DNA of 64,000 nt from Paraburkholderia aromaticivorans (GTDB taxonomy: Bacteria > Pseudomonadota > Gammaproteobacteria > Burkholderiales > Burkholderiaceae). This document shows positions 57,470 to 64,000 of the stretch, in pieces. The notes under the pieces were generated by a model. That model searched no databases. It saw only the letters and a program-made list of their open reading frames with translations, and had not been told where the DNA came from. Position numbers and translations under genes: made by a program. The DNA is taken from NCBI RefSeq assembly GCF_012689525.1, contig NZ_CP051516.1, forward strand, positions 3,348,001-3,412,000, read 5' to 3'. The first letter of the stretch is position 1. The number at the start of each line of letters is the position of its first letter.

Positions 57470-59773
57470 TCAGTGCAACTGCCGGTAAATCTGCTCCGCG
57501 AGCGCCTGCGAAATACCTTCAACGCTCGCCAGATCCTCGACGCTGGCGGCGACCACGCCGCGCAGTCCCCCAAAGCGTGCGAGCAGCCGTTGACGCCGCT
57601 TCGCGCCCACGCCTTCGAGTTCTTCGAGCCGCGAGGTCTGCCGCGTCTTGCCGCGCTTCGCGCGCATGCCCGTGATGGCGAAGCGGTGCGCCTCGTCGCG
57701 GATCTGCGCGACCAGCATGAGTGCGGCGCTTTCCTTGCCGAGTTCGAGCGGCGCGCGGCCGTCGGCGAAAATCAGGGTTTCGAGGCCGACTTTGCGCCCC
57801 TCGCCCTTCGCGACACCGACCAGCATGCCGGTATCGAGACCCAGTTCCGTGAACACCTGGCGCGCGACTTCGACCTGGCCCTTGCCGCCGTCGATCAGCA
57901 CGATCGTCGGCAGGATGCCGCCGGCCACGACCGGCTCCGCGGCGTCCGGCGTGAGCGACGGATCGGCGGCCGCGTCGCTTTGCAATTCGGCGGCTTCATC
58001 GGCGACATTCGCGGTGACATTCGCGGTGACATTCGCGGTGACATTCGCGGTGACATTCGAGGCGGCGTTCGCGGCGGCTTGCTCGACCATCTTCTCGTAG
58101 CGGCGCGTGAGCACCTGGCGCATCGCGGCGTAGTCGTCGCCGGGCGTAATGCCGGTGATGTTGTAGCGGCGGTATTCCGACGACTGCATCTTGTGATGGT
58201 GATACACCACGCACGACGCCTGCGTCGCCTCGCCCATCGTGTGGCTGATGTCGAAGCATTCGATGCGCAAATGTGCAAGATCGTCGCACTCCATGCCGAG
58301 CGTGTCGGTGAGCGCGCGCGTGCGGGCTTGCTGCGAGCCCTGCTCCGAAAGCAGTCGCGCGAGCGCGAGTCGCGCGTTCTGCTCGGCCATCACGAGCCAG
58401 GCGCGCCGTTGCCCTTGCGGCTGGCGCAGCACGGTGACCTTGTGGCCAGCTTGTTCGATCAGCACGTCGACCAGTTCACGATTGGCGGGTGCGTGGCTGA
58501 CCACCAGCACCGGCGGCACGCGGTTGCCCAGGTAATGCTGGGCGATGAATGCTTCGAGAACTTCGGCTTCGATCCCGCCGGTTGCGCGACCTTTGCGCGG
58601 TTTTGCCGGTTCGGGTTCGGATTCGGCTTCTTCGGCTGCGTCAACTTCTTCGGCGGCGGCGTCCTCTTCGTCCTCTTCGTCCTCTTCGTCCTCTTCGTCC
58701 TCTTCGTCCTCTTCGTCCTCTTCGTCCTCCGATGGCATCTCTTGCGCGATCGCTAAAGCGTCAGCCGTATCGGCCAACGCCGCCGTTTCATCATCAATGT
58801 CGTTGTCTTGCGCGAGCGGGTTGGACGCGAGCGCGACATCGGCCAACGCCACGTCGTCTTCTTCCAATCCGCCCTCGTCGGCGGTCAACGCGCTTTCCAC
58901 ATGCGCCGGGAAATACGCCTTGTCGCCCAGATGCCGGCCGCCGCGCACCATCGCCAGATTCACGCACACGCGGCCGCCCAGCGCGACCACCGCGAGAATG
59001 TCGACGTCGCTGTCGCTGCCGACTTCGATCGCCTGCTGATGCAGCACCGTCGACAGCGAACTCATCTGGTTGCGCACCGCCGCGGCCTGCTCGAACTTCA
59101 GTTCGCTCGCGAAGGCATGCATCTTCTGCTCGAGCTCCTTCATCACCTCGCCCTGCCGGCCGAGCAGAAAGCGCGACGCGTTGGCGACGTCGCGCGCGTA
59201 ATCCTCTTCATTGATCGCCGCGACGCACGGCGCCGTGCAGCGGCCGATCTGATGCAGCAGACAAGGCCGCGTGCGATTGTTGAACACCGAGTCCTCGCAG
59301 GTGCGCAACTGGAACACGCGCTGCAGAATCTGGATGCTCTCGCGCACCGCCCACGCACTCGGAAACGGACCGAAGTACTGATTCTTGCGATCCACCGCGC
59401 CACGGTAATACGCCATGCGCGGAAACTTGTGGCCGGTCAGCTTGAGGTAGGGATACGACTTGTCGTCGCGAAACAGAATGTTGTAGCGCGGCGCGAGCGC
59501 CTTGATCAGGTTGTTTTCGAGCAGCAGCGCTTCGGCCTCGGAGCGCGTGACGGTCGTCTCGACGCGCGCAATGCGCGTCACCATCATCGCGATGCGCGGC
59601 GACAGTTGCGTCTTGGTGAAGTAGCTCGAGACGCGCTTCTTCAGATCGCGCGCCTTGCCCACGTAAAGCACCGCGCCGTGCGTATCGTAATAGCGATAGA
59701 CGCCGGGCAGATGCGGCAGTTGGGCGAGCACTTTTTTCGGCTCGAAAGCGTCGGTTGCTTCGGGTTCGGTCAT
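57470..59773 (-). CDS. uvrC: Excinuclease ABC subunit C with acidic and NVTA repeat insertions
   Basis: This 767-residue protein is about 150 longer than a usual UvrC. Domains in order: GIY-YIG nuclease ([18 protein letters not shown]), UVR helices ([24 protein letters not shown]) around residue 215, the RNase H-like 5' nuclease ([17 protein letters not shown] near 500; [12 protein letters not shown] near 620) and two C-terminal HhH motifs. Insertions: an acidic EED-repeat segment around residues 350-395 between the UVR and nuclease parts, and four NVTA repeats around 572-588 inside the nuclease part. The start [14 protein letters not shown] precedes the GIY domain. It cuts both sides of DNA lesions with UvrB. 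Confidence 0.93.
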   Translation of the reverse strand: MTEPEATDAFEPKKVLAQLPHLPGVYRYYDTHGAVLYVGKARDLKKRVSSYFTKTQLSPRIAMMVTRIARVETTVTRSEAEALLLENNLIKALAPRYNILFRDDKSYPYLKLTGHKFPRMAYYRGAVDRKNQYFGPFPSAWAVRESIQILQRVFQLRTCEDSVFNNRTRPCLLHQIGRCTAPCVAAINEEDYARDVANASRFLLGRQGEVMKELEQKMHAFASELKFEQAAAVRNQMSSLSTVLHQQAIEVGSDSDVDILAVVALGGRVCVNLAMVRGGRHLGDKAYFPAHVESALTADEGGLEEDDVALADVALASNPLAQDNDIDDETAALADTADALAIAQEMPSEDEEDEEDEEDEEDEEDEEDEEDAAAEEVDAAEEAESEPEPAKPRKGRATGGIEAEVLEAFIAQHYLGNRVPPVLVVSHAPANRELVDVLIEQAGHKVTVLRQPQGQRRAWLVMAEQNARLALARLLSEQGSQQARTRALTDTLGMECDDLAHLRIECFDISHTMGEATQASCVVYHHHKMQSSEYRRYNITGITPGDDYAAMRQVLTRRYEKMVEQAAANAASNVTANVTANVTANVTANVADEAAELQSDAAADPSLTPDAAEPVVAGGILPTIVLIDGGKGQVEVARQVFTELGLDTGMLVGVAKGEGRKVGLETLIFADGRAPLELGKESAALMLVAQIRDEAHRFAITGMRAKRGKTRQTSRLEELEGVGAKRRQRLLARFGGLRGVVAASVEDLASVEGISQALAEQIYRQLH
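58011..58058. repeat. 12-bp tandem repeat inside uvrC (4 copies)
   Basis: GCGGTGACATTC occurs four times without change. On the coding (minus) strand each copy reads Asn-Val-Thr-Ala, so copy changes keep the frame. Diverged copies flank it. Confidence 0.93.
58662..58724. repeat. 9-bp tandem repeat inside uvrC (7 copies)
   Basis: TCCTCTTCG occurs seven times in perfect tandem. On the coding strand each unit reads a Glu-Glu-Asp (EED) triplet, building a long acidic run. Copy changes keep the reading frame. Confidence 0.95.
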
Positions 59774-60041
59774 GCAGAATCGGTTGGGTGGGACGGTCTC
59801 GCGAAGCGTTGCTCCGTTGCCGCGCGCCGTGGCGAACCGGAGGGCGCCATGCGCGCGCAATCGTGAACGAGTGCTTTAGAATCGCCAGTTTAGAACATTC
59901 CGCGTGCGTCCGAAGGCTGTTGCCTTGATTCGGGTCACGCGTCGGCAGCAGCTTCGTCATGCTGCGGCGAAGTCCGACGCCGTCGGATCGCTCGCACTGC
60001 CTCGCTCCTGCCATCCGTTCGAATCCGCGACCCAGGCCACC

Positions 60042-61235
60042 ATGTCTTCCGCTACGCCCCAATCCGAGCAAGCCGCCGACACGCCCACGGCAATCGCCTG
60101 CGATATCTTCTGCGCCGTGATCGACAATTTCGGCGACATCGGCGTGTGCTGGCGCCTCGCGCGCCAACTCGCGAGCGAACACGGCTGGCAGGTGCGCGTG
60201 TTCGTCGACGACCTGCACGCGTTCCAGAAGCTGTGCGCGGCGCTGACGCTGGAGCATGCTCGCCAGACGGTGGGCGGCATCGTCGTCGAACATTGGCACG
60301 AGCCGGCCCATGCGGGCGATACGCTCGAAGTGGCCGACGTCGTGATCGAAGCGTTCGGCTGCGAACTGCCGCCCATCTATGTCGCCGCGATGGCGGCGCG
60401 CGAGCGCACGCCGGTGTGGTTCAACCTCGAATATCTGAGCGCCGAGGATTGGGTCGCGGATTTTCATCTGCGGCCGTCGCCTCATCCGCGCTATCCGCTG
60501 ACCAAGACGTTCTTTTTCCCCGGACTCGGCCCCGGCACCGGCGGCGTGCTGAAGGAACGGCATCTCGACGGCGCGCGTGCGGCTTTCGAGGCATCGTCCA
60601 ACACGCGCGAAGCATGGTGGCGGCAAACCACCGGCCACGCGCCGCCGCCCGCCACCGCCACCGTTGTCTCGCTGTTCGCCTACGAGAACCCTGCCGTCGA
60701 CAGCCTGCTCGAACAATGGCGCGACAGCGCGGAGCCGGTCGTGCTGCTGGTGCCCGAAGGGCGCATTTCAGGCGCGGTGGCGCGCTTTTTCGACCTCCCG
60801 GCGTTCGGAGCCGGCTCGCACGCGGTGCGCGGCCACCTCAGCGCGCACGCCCTCGCCTTTACCGACCAGCCCGGCTACGACGCGCTGCTATGGGCGAGCG
60901 ACGTCAATTTCGTGCGGGGCGAGGATTCGTTCGTGCGCGCCCAGTGGGCCGTCAAACCCTTCGTCTGGCATATCTATCCGCAAGTCGACGACGCCCATCT
61001 GCCGAAGCTCGACGCCGCGCTCGCGCACTACGCGCGCACCCTGCCCGCCGACGCCCGCGACGCGCTTGCGCGCTTCTGGCACGCCTGGAACGGCACGGGG
61101 CGGCCGGACTGGGCGCAATTCCAGCGTCACTTGCCGGCGCTCAAGCAACGCGCAGCGGCGTGGGCCGGCGAACTGGCTCAAGTGGGCGACCTCGCCGGAA
61201 ATCTGGCCTTGTTCGCAAAAACTCAGTTAAAATAA
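60042..61235 (+). CDS. earP: EF-P arginine rhamnosyltransferase EarP
   Basis: This 397-residue GT-B enzyme (formerly DUF2331) transfers rhamnose from dTDP-rhamnose to Arg32 of EF-P. Catalytic Asp residues 28 and 32 lie in AVIDNFGDIGVCWRLARQLA, and the donor-site motif FVRGEDSFVRAQWA with its Glu is intact. The ATG at 60042 was chosen because the conserved part begins 20 residues later; the longer frame upstream overlaps the uvrC promoter area. efp follows 403 bp downstream, the usual pair. Confidence 0.94.
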   Translation: MSSATPQSEQAADTPTAIACDIFCAVIDNFGDIGVCWRLARQLASEHGWQVRVFVDDLHAFQKLCAALTLEHARQTVGGIVVEHWHEPAHAGDTLEVADVVIEAFGCELPPIYVAAMAARERTPVWFNLEYLSAEDWVADFHLRPSPHPRYPLTKTFFFPGLGPGTGGVLKERHLDGARAAFEASSNTREAWWRQTTGHAPPPATATVVSLFAYENPAVDSLLEQWRDSAEPVVLLVPEGRISGAVARFFDLPAFGAGSHAVRGHLSAHALAFTDQPGYDALLWASDVNFVRGEDSFVRAQWAVKPFVWHIYPQVDDAHLPKLDAALAHYARTLPADARDALARFWHAWNGTGRPDWAQFQRHLPALKQRAAAWAGELAQVGDLAGNLALFAKTQLK

Positions 61236-61638
61236 GCGGTTATCCAACGGCCGACGACGCAAGCGCGGCCCGATCGCAGCGGCGGAATCCGGCCAACTCG
61301 CTTGAACGGCCCGCCAACCCGGCATCGCAAGATGCAGGACTTTCCCCCACATCAAAGCGTGATGGATGGAAATTTCAAAAAAGGGACGTATGTTGCGAAT
61401 CGGCGCCACTCGTGTACACGCCCGCACAGGGTAAAAAAGCAGGTAATGGATTGCTGGGAATGGCTGAGACCGCGGGTTTGCGGCGCTCCCGCCGCTCCCC
61501 GCGGCAAGCCGGCCACGCTTGACTCGCTCGCGACCCGCCGAGCCGCTTCGGCGGCGCGGCGAGCAAAGCGCCGAAGCCGCTTGCGCCGTATGCCGTTGAG
61601 CAAAAGTTGACGCTACTTAATTCGTACAGGACAGTTTT
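61236..61638. other. Gap between earP and efp
   Basis: No gene is supported in these 403 bp. GC-rich self-complementary stretches around 61490-61590 could fold in the efp leader, and CAGGA lies 7 nt before the efp ATG. A plus-strand open frame at 61302-61610 is Arg/Ala-rich and has no ribosome binding site. Confidence 0.4.
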
Positions 61639-62196
61639 ATGAAGACCGCACAGGAACTCCGCACCGGCAACGTCGTGATGATCGGCGCAGACGCAATGGT
61701 TGTGCAGAAGGCCGAATACAACAAATCGGGCCGCAACTCCGCCGTCGTCAAGATGAAGTTCAAGAACCTGCTGACCGGCGCAGGCATGGAAAACGTGTAC
61801 AAGGCCGACGACAAGTTCGACGTCGTCGTGCTGGAGCGCAAGGAAGTGACGTACTCGTACTTCGCTGACCCGATGTACGTGTTCATGGACGCCGACTACA
61901 ACCAGTTCGAAGTCGAAGGCGAAATGATGGGCGACGCCCTCCATTACCTCGAAGACGGCATGGCTTGCGAAGTCGTGTTCTACAACGAGAAAGCCATCTC
62001 GGTCGACCTGCCGACCACGCTGGTCCGCGAAATCATCTACACGGAACCGGCTGTCAAGGGCGACACGTCGTCGGGCAAAGTGTTGAAGAACGCCAAGCTG
62101 AACACCGGCTTCGAACTGCAAGTGCCGCTCTTCTGCAGCATCGGCGACAAGATCGAAATCGACACGCGTACGCACGAGTACCGCAGCCGCGCGTAA
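61639..62196 (+). CDS. efp: Translation elongation factor P
   Basis: This 185-residue protein binds between the P and E sites of stalled ribosomes and helps form Pro-Pro bonds. It has the three beta-barrel domains of EF-P. The tip of the first domain reads [11 protein letters not shown], placing Arg at position 32 instead of the Lys used by EpmA organisms. This is the rhamnosylated-Arg type, matching earP just upstream. A strong terminator follows. Confidence 0.97.
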   Translation: MKTAQELRTGNVVMIGADAMVVQKAEYNKSGRNSAVVKMKFKNLLTGAGMENVYKADDKFDVVVLERKEVTYSYFADPMYVFMDADYNQFEVEGEMMGDALHYLEDGMACEVVFYNEKAISVDLPTTLVREIIYTEPAVKGDTSSGKVLKNAKLNTGFELQVPLFCSIGDKIEIDTRTHEYRSRA

Positions 62197-62251
62197 GCGC
62201 CCTGCTCGCCTGAATCCAGCGCCGCAACACGGGCGCTGCGAAAAAAATGGC

Positions 62252-62288
62252 AAAAAAAGCGCCCAATTTGGGCGCTTTTTCTTTTTTG
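62252..62288 (+). terminator. Terminator of efp
   Basis: GCGCCCAA (62259-62266) pairs with TTGGGCGC (62268-62275) flanked by A7 and T5, continuing CTTTTTT. It is efficient-looking in both directions. Confidence 0.9.
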
Positions 62289-62407
62289 CGCCGCCGTGTA
62301 TGGTTGAGGAAAACTTTACCGGCAAACTTTTCGAAATTGCCGCACCGCGACCTCAACTTTCCCGTATGTCGTCCAACAAACCATTGATAAGTTTAAATAA
62401 ACTATCG

Positions 62408-62424
62408 TGGCACAGTCCATGCTT
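62408..62424 (+). promoter_or_regulatory. Sigma-54 (-24/-12) promoter before the CsbD gene
   Basis: TGGCACAGTCCATGCTT at 62408-62424 has the invariant GG and GC dinucleotides exactly 10 bp apart (62409-62410 and 62421-62422) and the TGGCAC/TGC core of the RpoN consensus. Transcription would start about 12 bp further on, roughly 45 nt before the CsbD start codon. Confidence 0.65.
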
Positions 62425-62478
62425 CTCTCTGGATATCGGCCAGTACGGCTTTATTTTCTTCAACTCCGGAGATGCGAC

Positions 62479-62685
62479 ATGAATAACGACATCGCTGAAG
62501 GCAAGTGGAAGCAAATGGTTGGCAAGGCCAAGACAGCATGGGGTGAACTGACGGACGACGAGTTGACCAAGGCCGAAGGCCGCGCTGACAAGCTCACCGG
62601 TTTGATCCAGGAACGTTACGGCAAGACACGCGAGGAAGCGGAACGCGAAGTGCGGCGTTTCTTCGACAGCAATCGGGATTTCTGA
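62479..62685 (+). CDS. CsbD family stress-response protein
   Basis: This 68-residue hydrophilic protein matches CsbD: MNNDIAEGKWKQMVGKAKTAWGELTDDEL, then RADKLTGLIQERYGKTREEAEREV. The family is small, helical and induced by stress (sigma-B in Bacillus, RpoS for YjbJ in E. coli), with no known biochemical role. GGAG lies 8 nt before the ATG. Here the promoter looks sigma-54 dependent, unlike the E. coli gene. Confidence 0.88.
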   Translation: MNNDIAEGKWKQMVGKAKTAWGELTDDELTKAEGRADKLTGLIQERYGKTREEAEREVRRFFDSNRDF

Positions 62686-63005
62686 CAGCCCGAGTGAAGG
62701 AAATACAAGCGCCCCGTCCACGCTTACAAAACGTCAGGACGGGCTGCCGAGTTAATAACACAAAGGACCGAACGACTTGAGTCAAATCGCCGCCATTCTG
62801 CCGGTGCCGTGCCTGGTGTGCGCGCCGGACGATCTGCCTACGTCAGCCGGCCGCTCATGCACCGCGCTAGCCCAGGCTGCGCGCGCGACGCTGGATTCGA
62901 CTCAGATTTCGACCGGCAGTACCGGCCAGCATCGCGCCCTTGCCGCGCGCCAACTTATCGGCGCAGCGCATCGGGTATTCCATCCATCTAAAAATTGCGC
63001 TCGCC
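62686..63005. other. Gap between the CsbD gene and the regulator
   Basis: No gene is supported. A plus-strand frame from a TTG at 62777 to 63028 overlaps the regulator start, has no ribosome binding site and an Ala/Arg-rich random look. The regulator promoter should lie here, but no clear box is seen. Confidence 0.4.
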
Positions 63006-64000
63006 ATGCCACACGCCCTGATTGTTGAAGACGATCCCAATAGCCTGTCAGGCCTGTCCGCCATCCTCGCCGCCGACGGTTTCTCCGTCGATACCGCGAC
63101 GACGATCGCGGAGGCCCGGACCGCGTTGACGCGCTTCATTCCCGACGTCGTGCTGGTCGACCTGAACCTGCCGGACGGCAGCGGGCTCGACCTGCTGCAA
63201 CACTTGCCCGCCCATCCGCCCGGTGGCGCCCTGCCCGTCATCGTGATGACCGGCAATGCGACGGTGGAAAGCGCGATCGAAGGTTTGCGCCACGGCATCT
63301 GGGACTACCTGCTCAAGCCGGTCAACATTCCGCGTTTGCGCAGCCTGCTCGCGCGCATTCCGCGGCCATACGAACTGACCGAGGAAGTGCAGACGCTGCG
63401 GGCGTCACTGCGCCAGCTTGGCCGTTTCGGCTCGATGCTCGGCCGCAGCGGTGCGATCCAGCACGTCTACGACACGATCGAACATATCGCGCCGACTGAA
63501 GCCGCCGTGCTGATTTCCGGCGAAACCGGCACCGGCAAGCAGATTGCGGCGCGCACGATGCACGACATGAGCCGGCGCCGCAAAGGTCCGTTCATGACGT
63601 TCGACTGCCGGAGCGCCAACAACGCGGCAGCACAACGCTCGCTCGACAGCCTGCTGTTCGGTCACGAACGCGGTGCGTTCAACGGTGCCGAGCAGCGCGA
63701 ACCGGGCCTGTTCGAACAGGCGAGCGGCGGCACGCTGTTTATCGAGGAAATCGCCGAGTTGCCGCGCGCCCAGCAGGAAGCGCTGCTGCGCGCGCTCGAT
63801 TCGCAGACGTTCATGCGGGTCGGCGGCACGAATCAGGTGGTGACGGACTTCCGGCTGATCGCGTCGACGCGCAAGGCGCCGCGCGCGGCGGTGGCCGACG
63901 GCAGCCTGCACGAAGACCTGGCGCTGCGCCTCGAAGCGGCCGCCGTCACGCTGCCGCCGCTGCGCGAGCGCGGCGAGGATCCGGCGCTGATCGCCCAGGC
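63006..64000 (+). CDS. NtrC-like response regulator with altered GAFTGA loop (3' end outside window)
   Basis: The first 331 residues are present; the gene runs off the right edge. The receiver domain has acidic residues LIVEDDP, phospho-acceptor Asp52 in VLVDLNLPDGSG and Lys in YLLKPVN. The AAA+ part has Walker A SGETGTGKQIAA and the RRRKGPFMTFDC segment. Two key motifs are altered: the sigma-54 contact loop reads GAFNGA (residues 223-228) and Walker B reads TLFIEEIAELP rather than FLDEI. It may therefore not open sigma-54 holoenzyme normally, or may act by another mode. The start ATG has no clear ribosome binding site. The CsbD gene upstream carries a sigma-54-type promoter. Confidence 0.85.
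   Translation, partial: MPHALIVEDDPNSLSGLSAILAADGFSVDTATTIAEARTALTRFIPDVVLVDLNLPDGSGLDLLQHLPAHPPGGALPVIVMTGNATVESAIEGLRHGIWDYLLKPVNIPRLRSLLARIPRPYELTEEVQTLRASLRQLGRFGSMLGRSGAIQHVYDTIEHIAPTEAAVLISGETGTGKQIAARTMHDMSRRRKGPFMTFDCRSANNAAAQRSLDSLLFGHERGAFNGAEQREPGLFEQASGGTLFIEEIAELPRAQQEALLRALDSQTFMRVGGTNQVVTDFRLIASTRKAPRAAVADGSLHEDLALRLEAAAVTLPPLRERGEDPALIAQ

Noticed and set aside
59208..60716. Minus-strand open frame spanning the uvrC start and the earP gene
   Set aside because: It joins out-of-frame uvrC and antisense earP; no domain and no start signal.
61302..61610. Plus-strand frame in the efp leader
   Set aside because: Arg/Ala-rich, no ribosome binding site, crosses self-complementary leader sequence.
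62777..63028. Small plus-strand frame between the CsbD gene and the regulator
   Set aside because: TTG start without ribosome binding site, random composition, overlaps the regulator start.

Overview
The window is GC-rich chromosomal DNA whose gene content, gene order and protein sequences point to a beta-proteobacterium of the Burkholderia/Paraburkholderia group. The evidence is the pstSCAB-phoU-phoB-phoR order next to ppk/ppx, carAB-greA-DUF4149 next to yhbY-rlmE-ftsH-folP-glmM, gloB-methyltransferase-rnhA-dnaQ, and uvrC-pgsA-tRNA-Gly-tRNA-Cys. This assignment is inference from sequence, not a database result. There is no phage, insertion sequence, plasmid or CRISPR module; it is mostly core genome with small accessory patches.

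Layout. 1-8.5 kb: a 28-codon membrane peptide, aldose 1-epimerase, an NlpD-like LysM/M23 lipoprotein, a small lipoprotein, a low-GC gap, a Qnr-like pentapeptide-repeat protein, DUF2288, a MATE exporter, three very small secreted or membrane proteins, tRNA-Pro(TGG), a striking octanucleotide array, and sixA. 8.5-20.7 kb: a phosphate-starvation block with an OlsB-type ornithine-lipid acyltransferase, ppx and ppk (divergent), phoR, phoB, phoU, pstB, pstA, pstC and pstS. PHO-box-like 11-bp direct repeats lie before olsB, ppk and pstS, so phosphate uptake, polyphosphate storage and phosphorus-free membrane lipid synthesis look like one PhoB regulon. 21-33 kb: glmM, folP, ftsH, rlmE, yhbY, DUF4149, greA, carB and carA. 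33-40 kb: an MFS transporter, mltD, gloB, methyltransferase, rnhA, dnaQ and tRNA-Val(CAC). 40-50 kb: two fused ABC exporters, DUF2214, a membrane protein of unknown role, a GT4 glycosyltransferase and otsB-otsA (trehalose synthesis). 50-56 kb: SCO1, PCu(A)C and CtaG (copper delivery to cytochrome oxidase), ElaA, a GAF-GGDEF diguanylate cyclase, a TraB/GumN protein and an exported protein. 56-64 kb: tRNA-Cys, two tRNA-Gly, pgsA, a repeat-expanded uvrC, earP and efp (arginine-rhamnosylation of EF-P), a CsbD protein behind a sigma-54-type promoter, and a truncated NtrC-like regulator whose GAFTGA loop reads GAFNGA.

The most interesting items are the PHO boxes before olsB and ppk, the (TTTTGGGC)11-(TTTCGGGC)11 array, the in-frame repeats in uvrC, the sigma-54 promoter/degenerate activator pair at the right end, the Qnr-like pentapeptide protein, and two unannotated small membrane ORFs with good ribosome binding sites. 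Several starts are TTG or GTG and were chosen from ribosome-binding-site position. Many long antisense open frames occur because of the high GC content and were not called.
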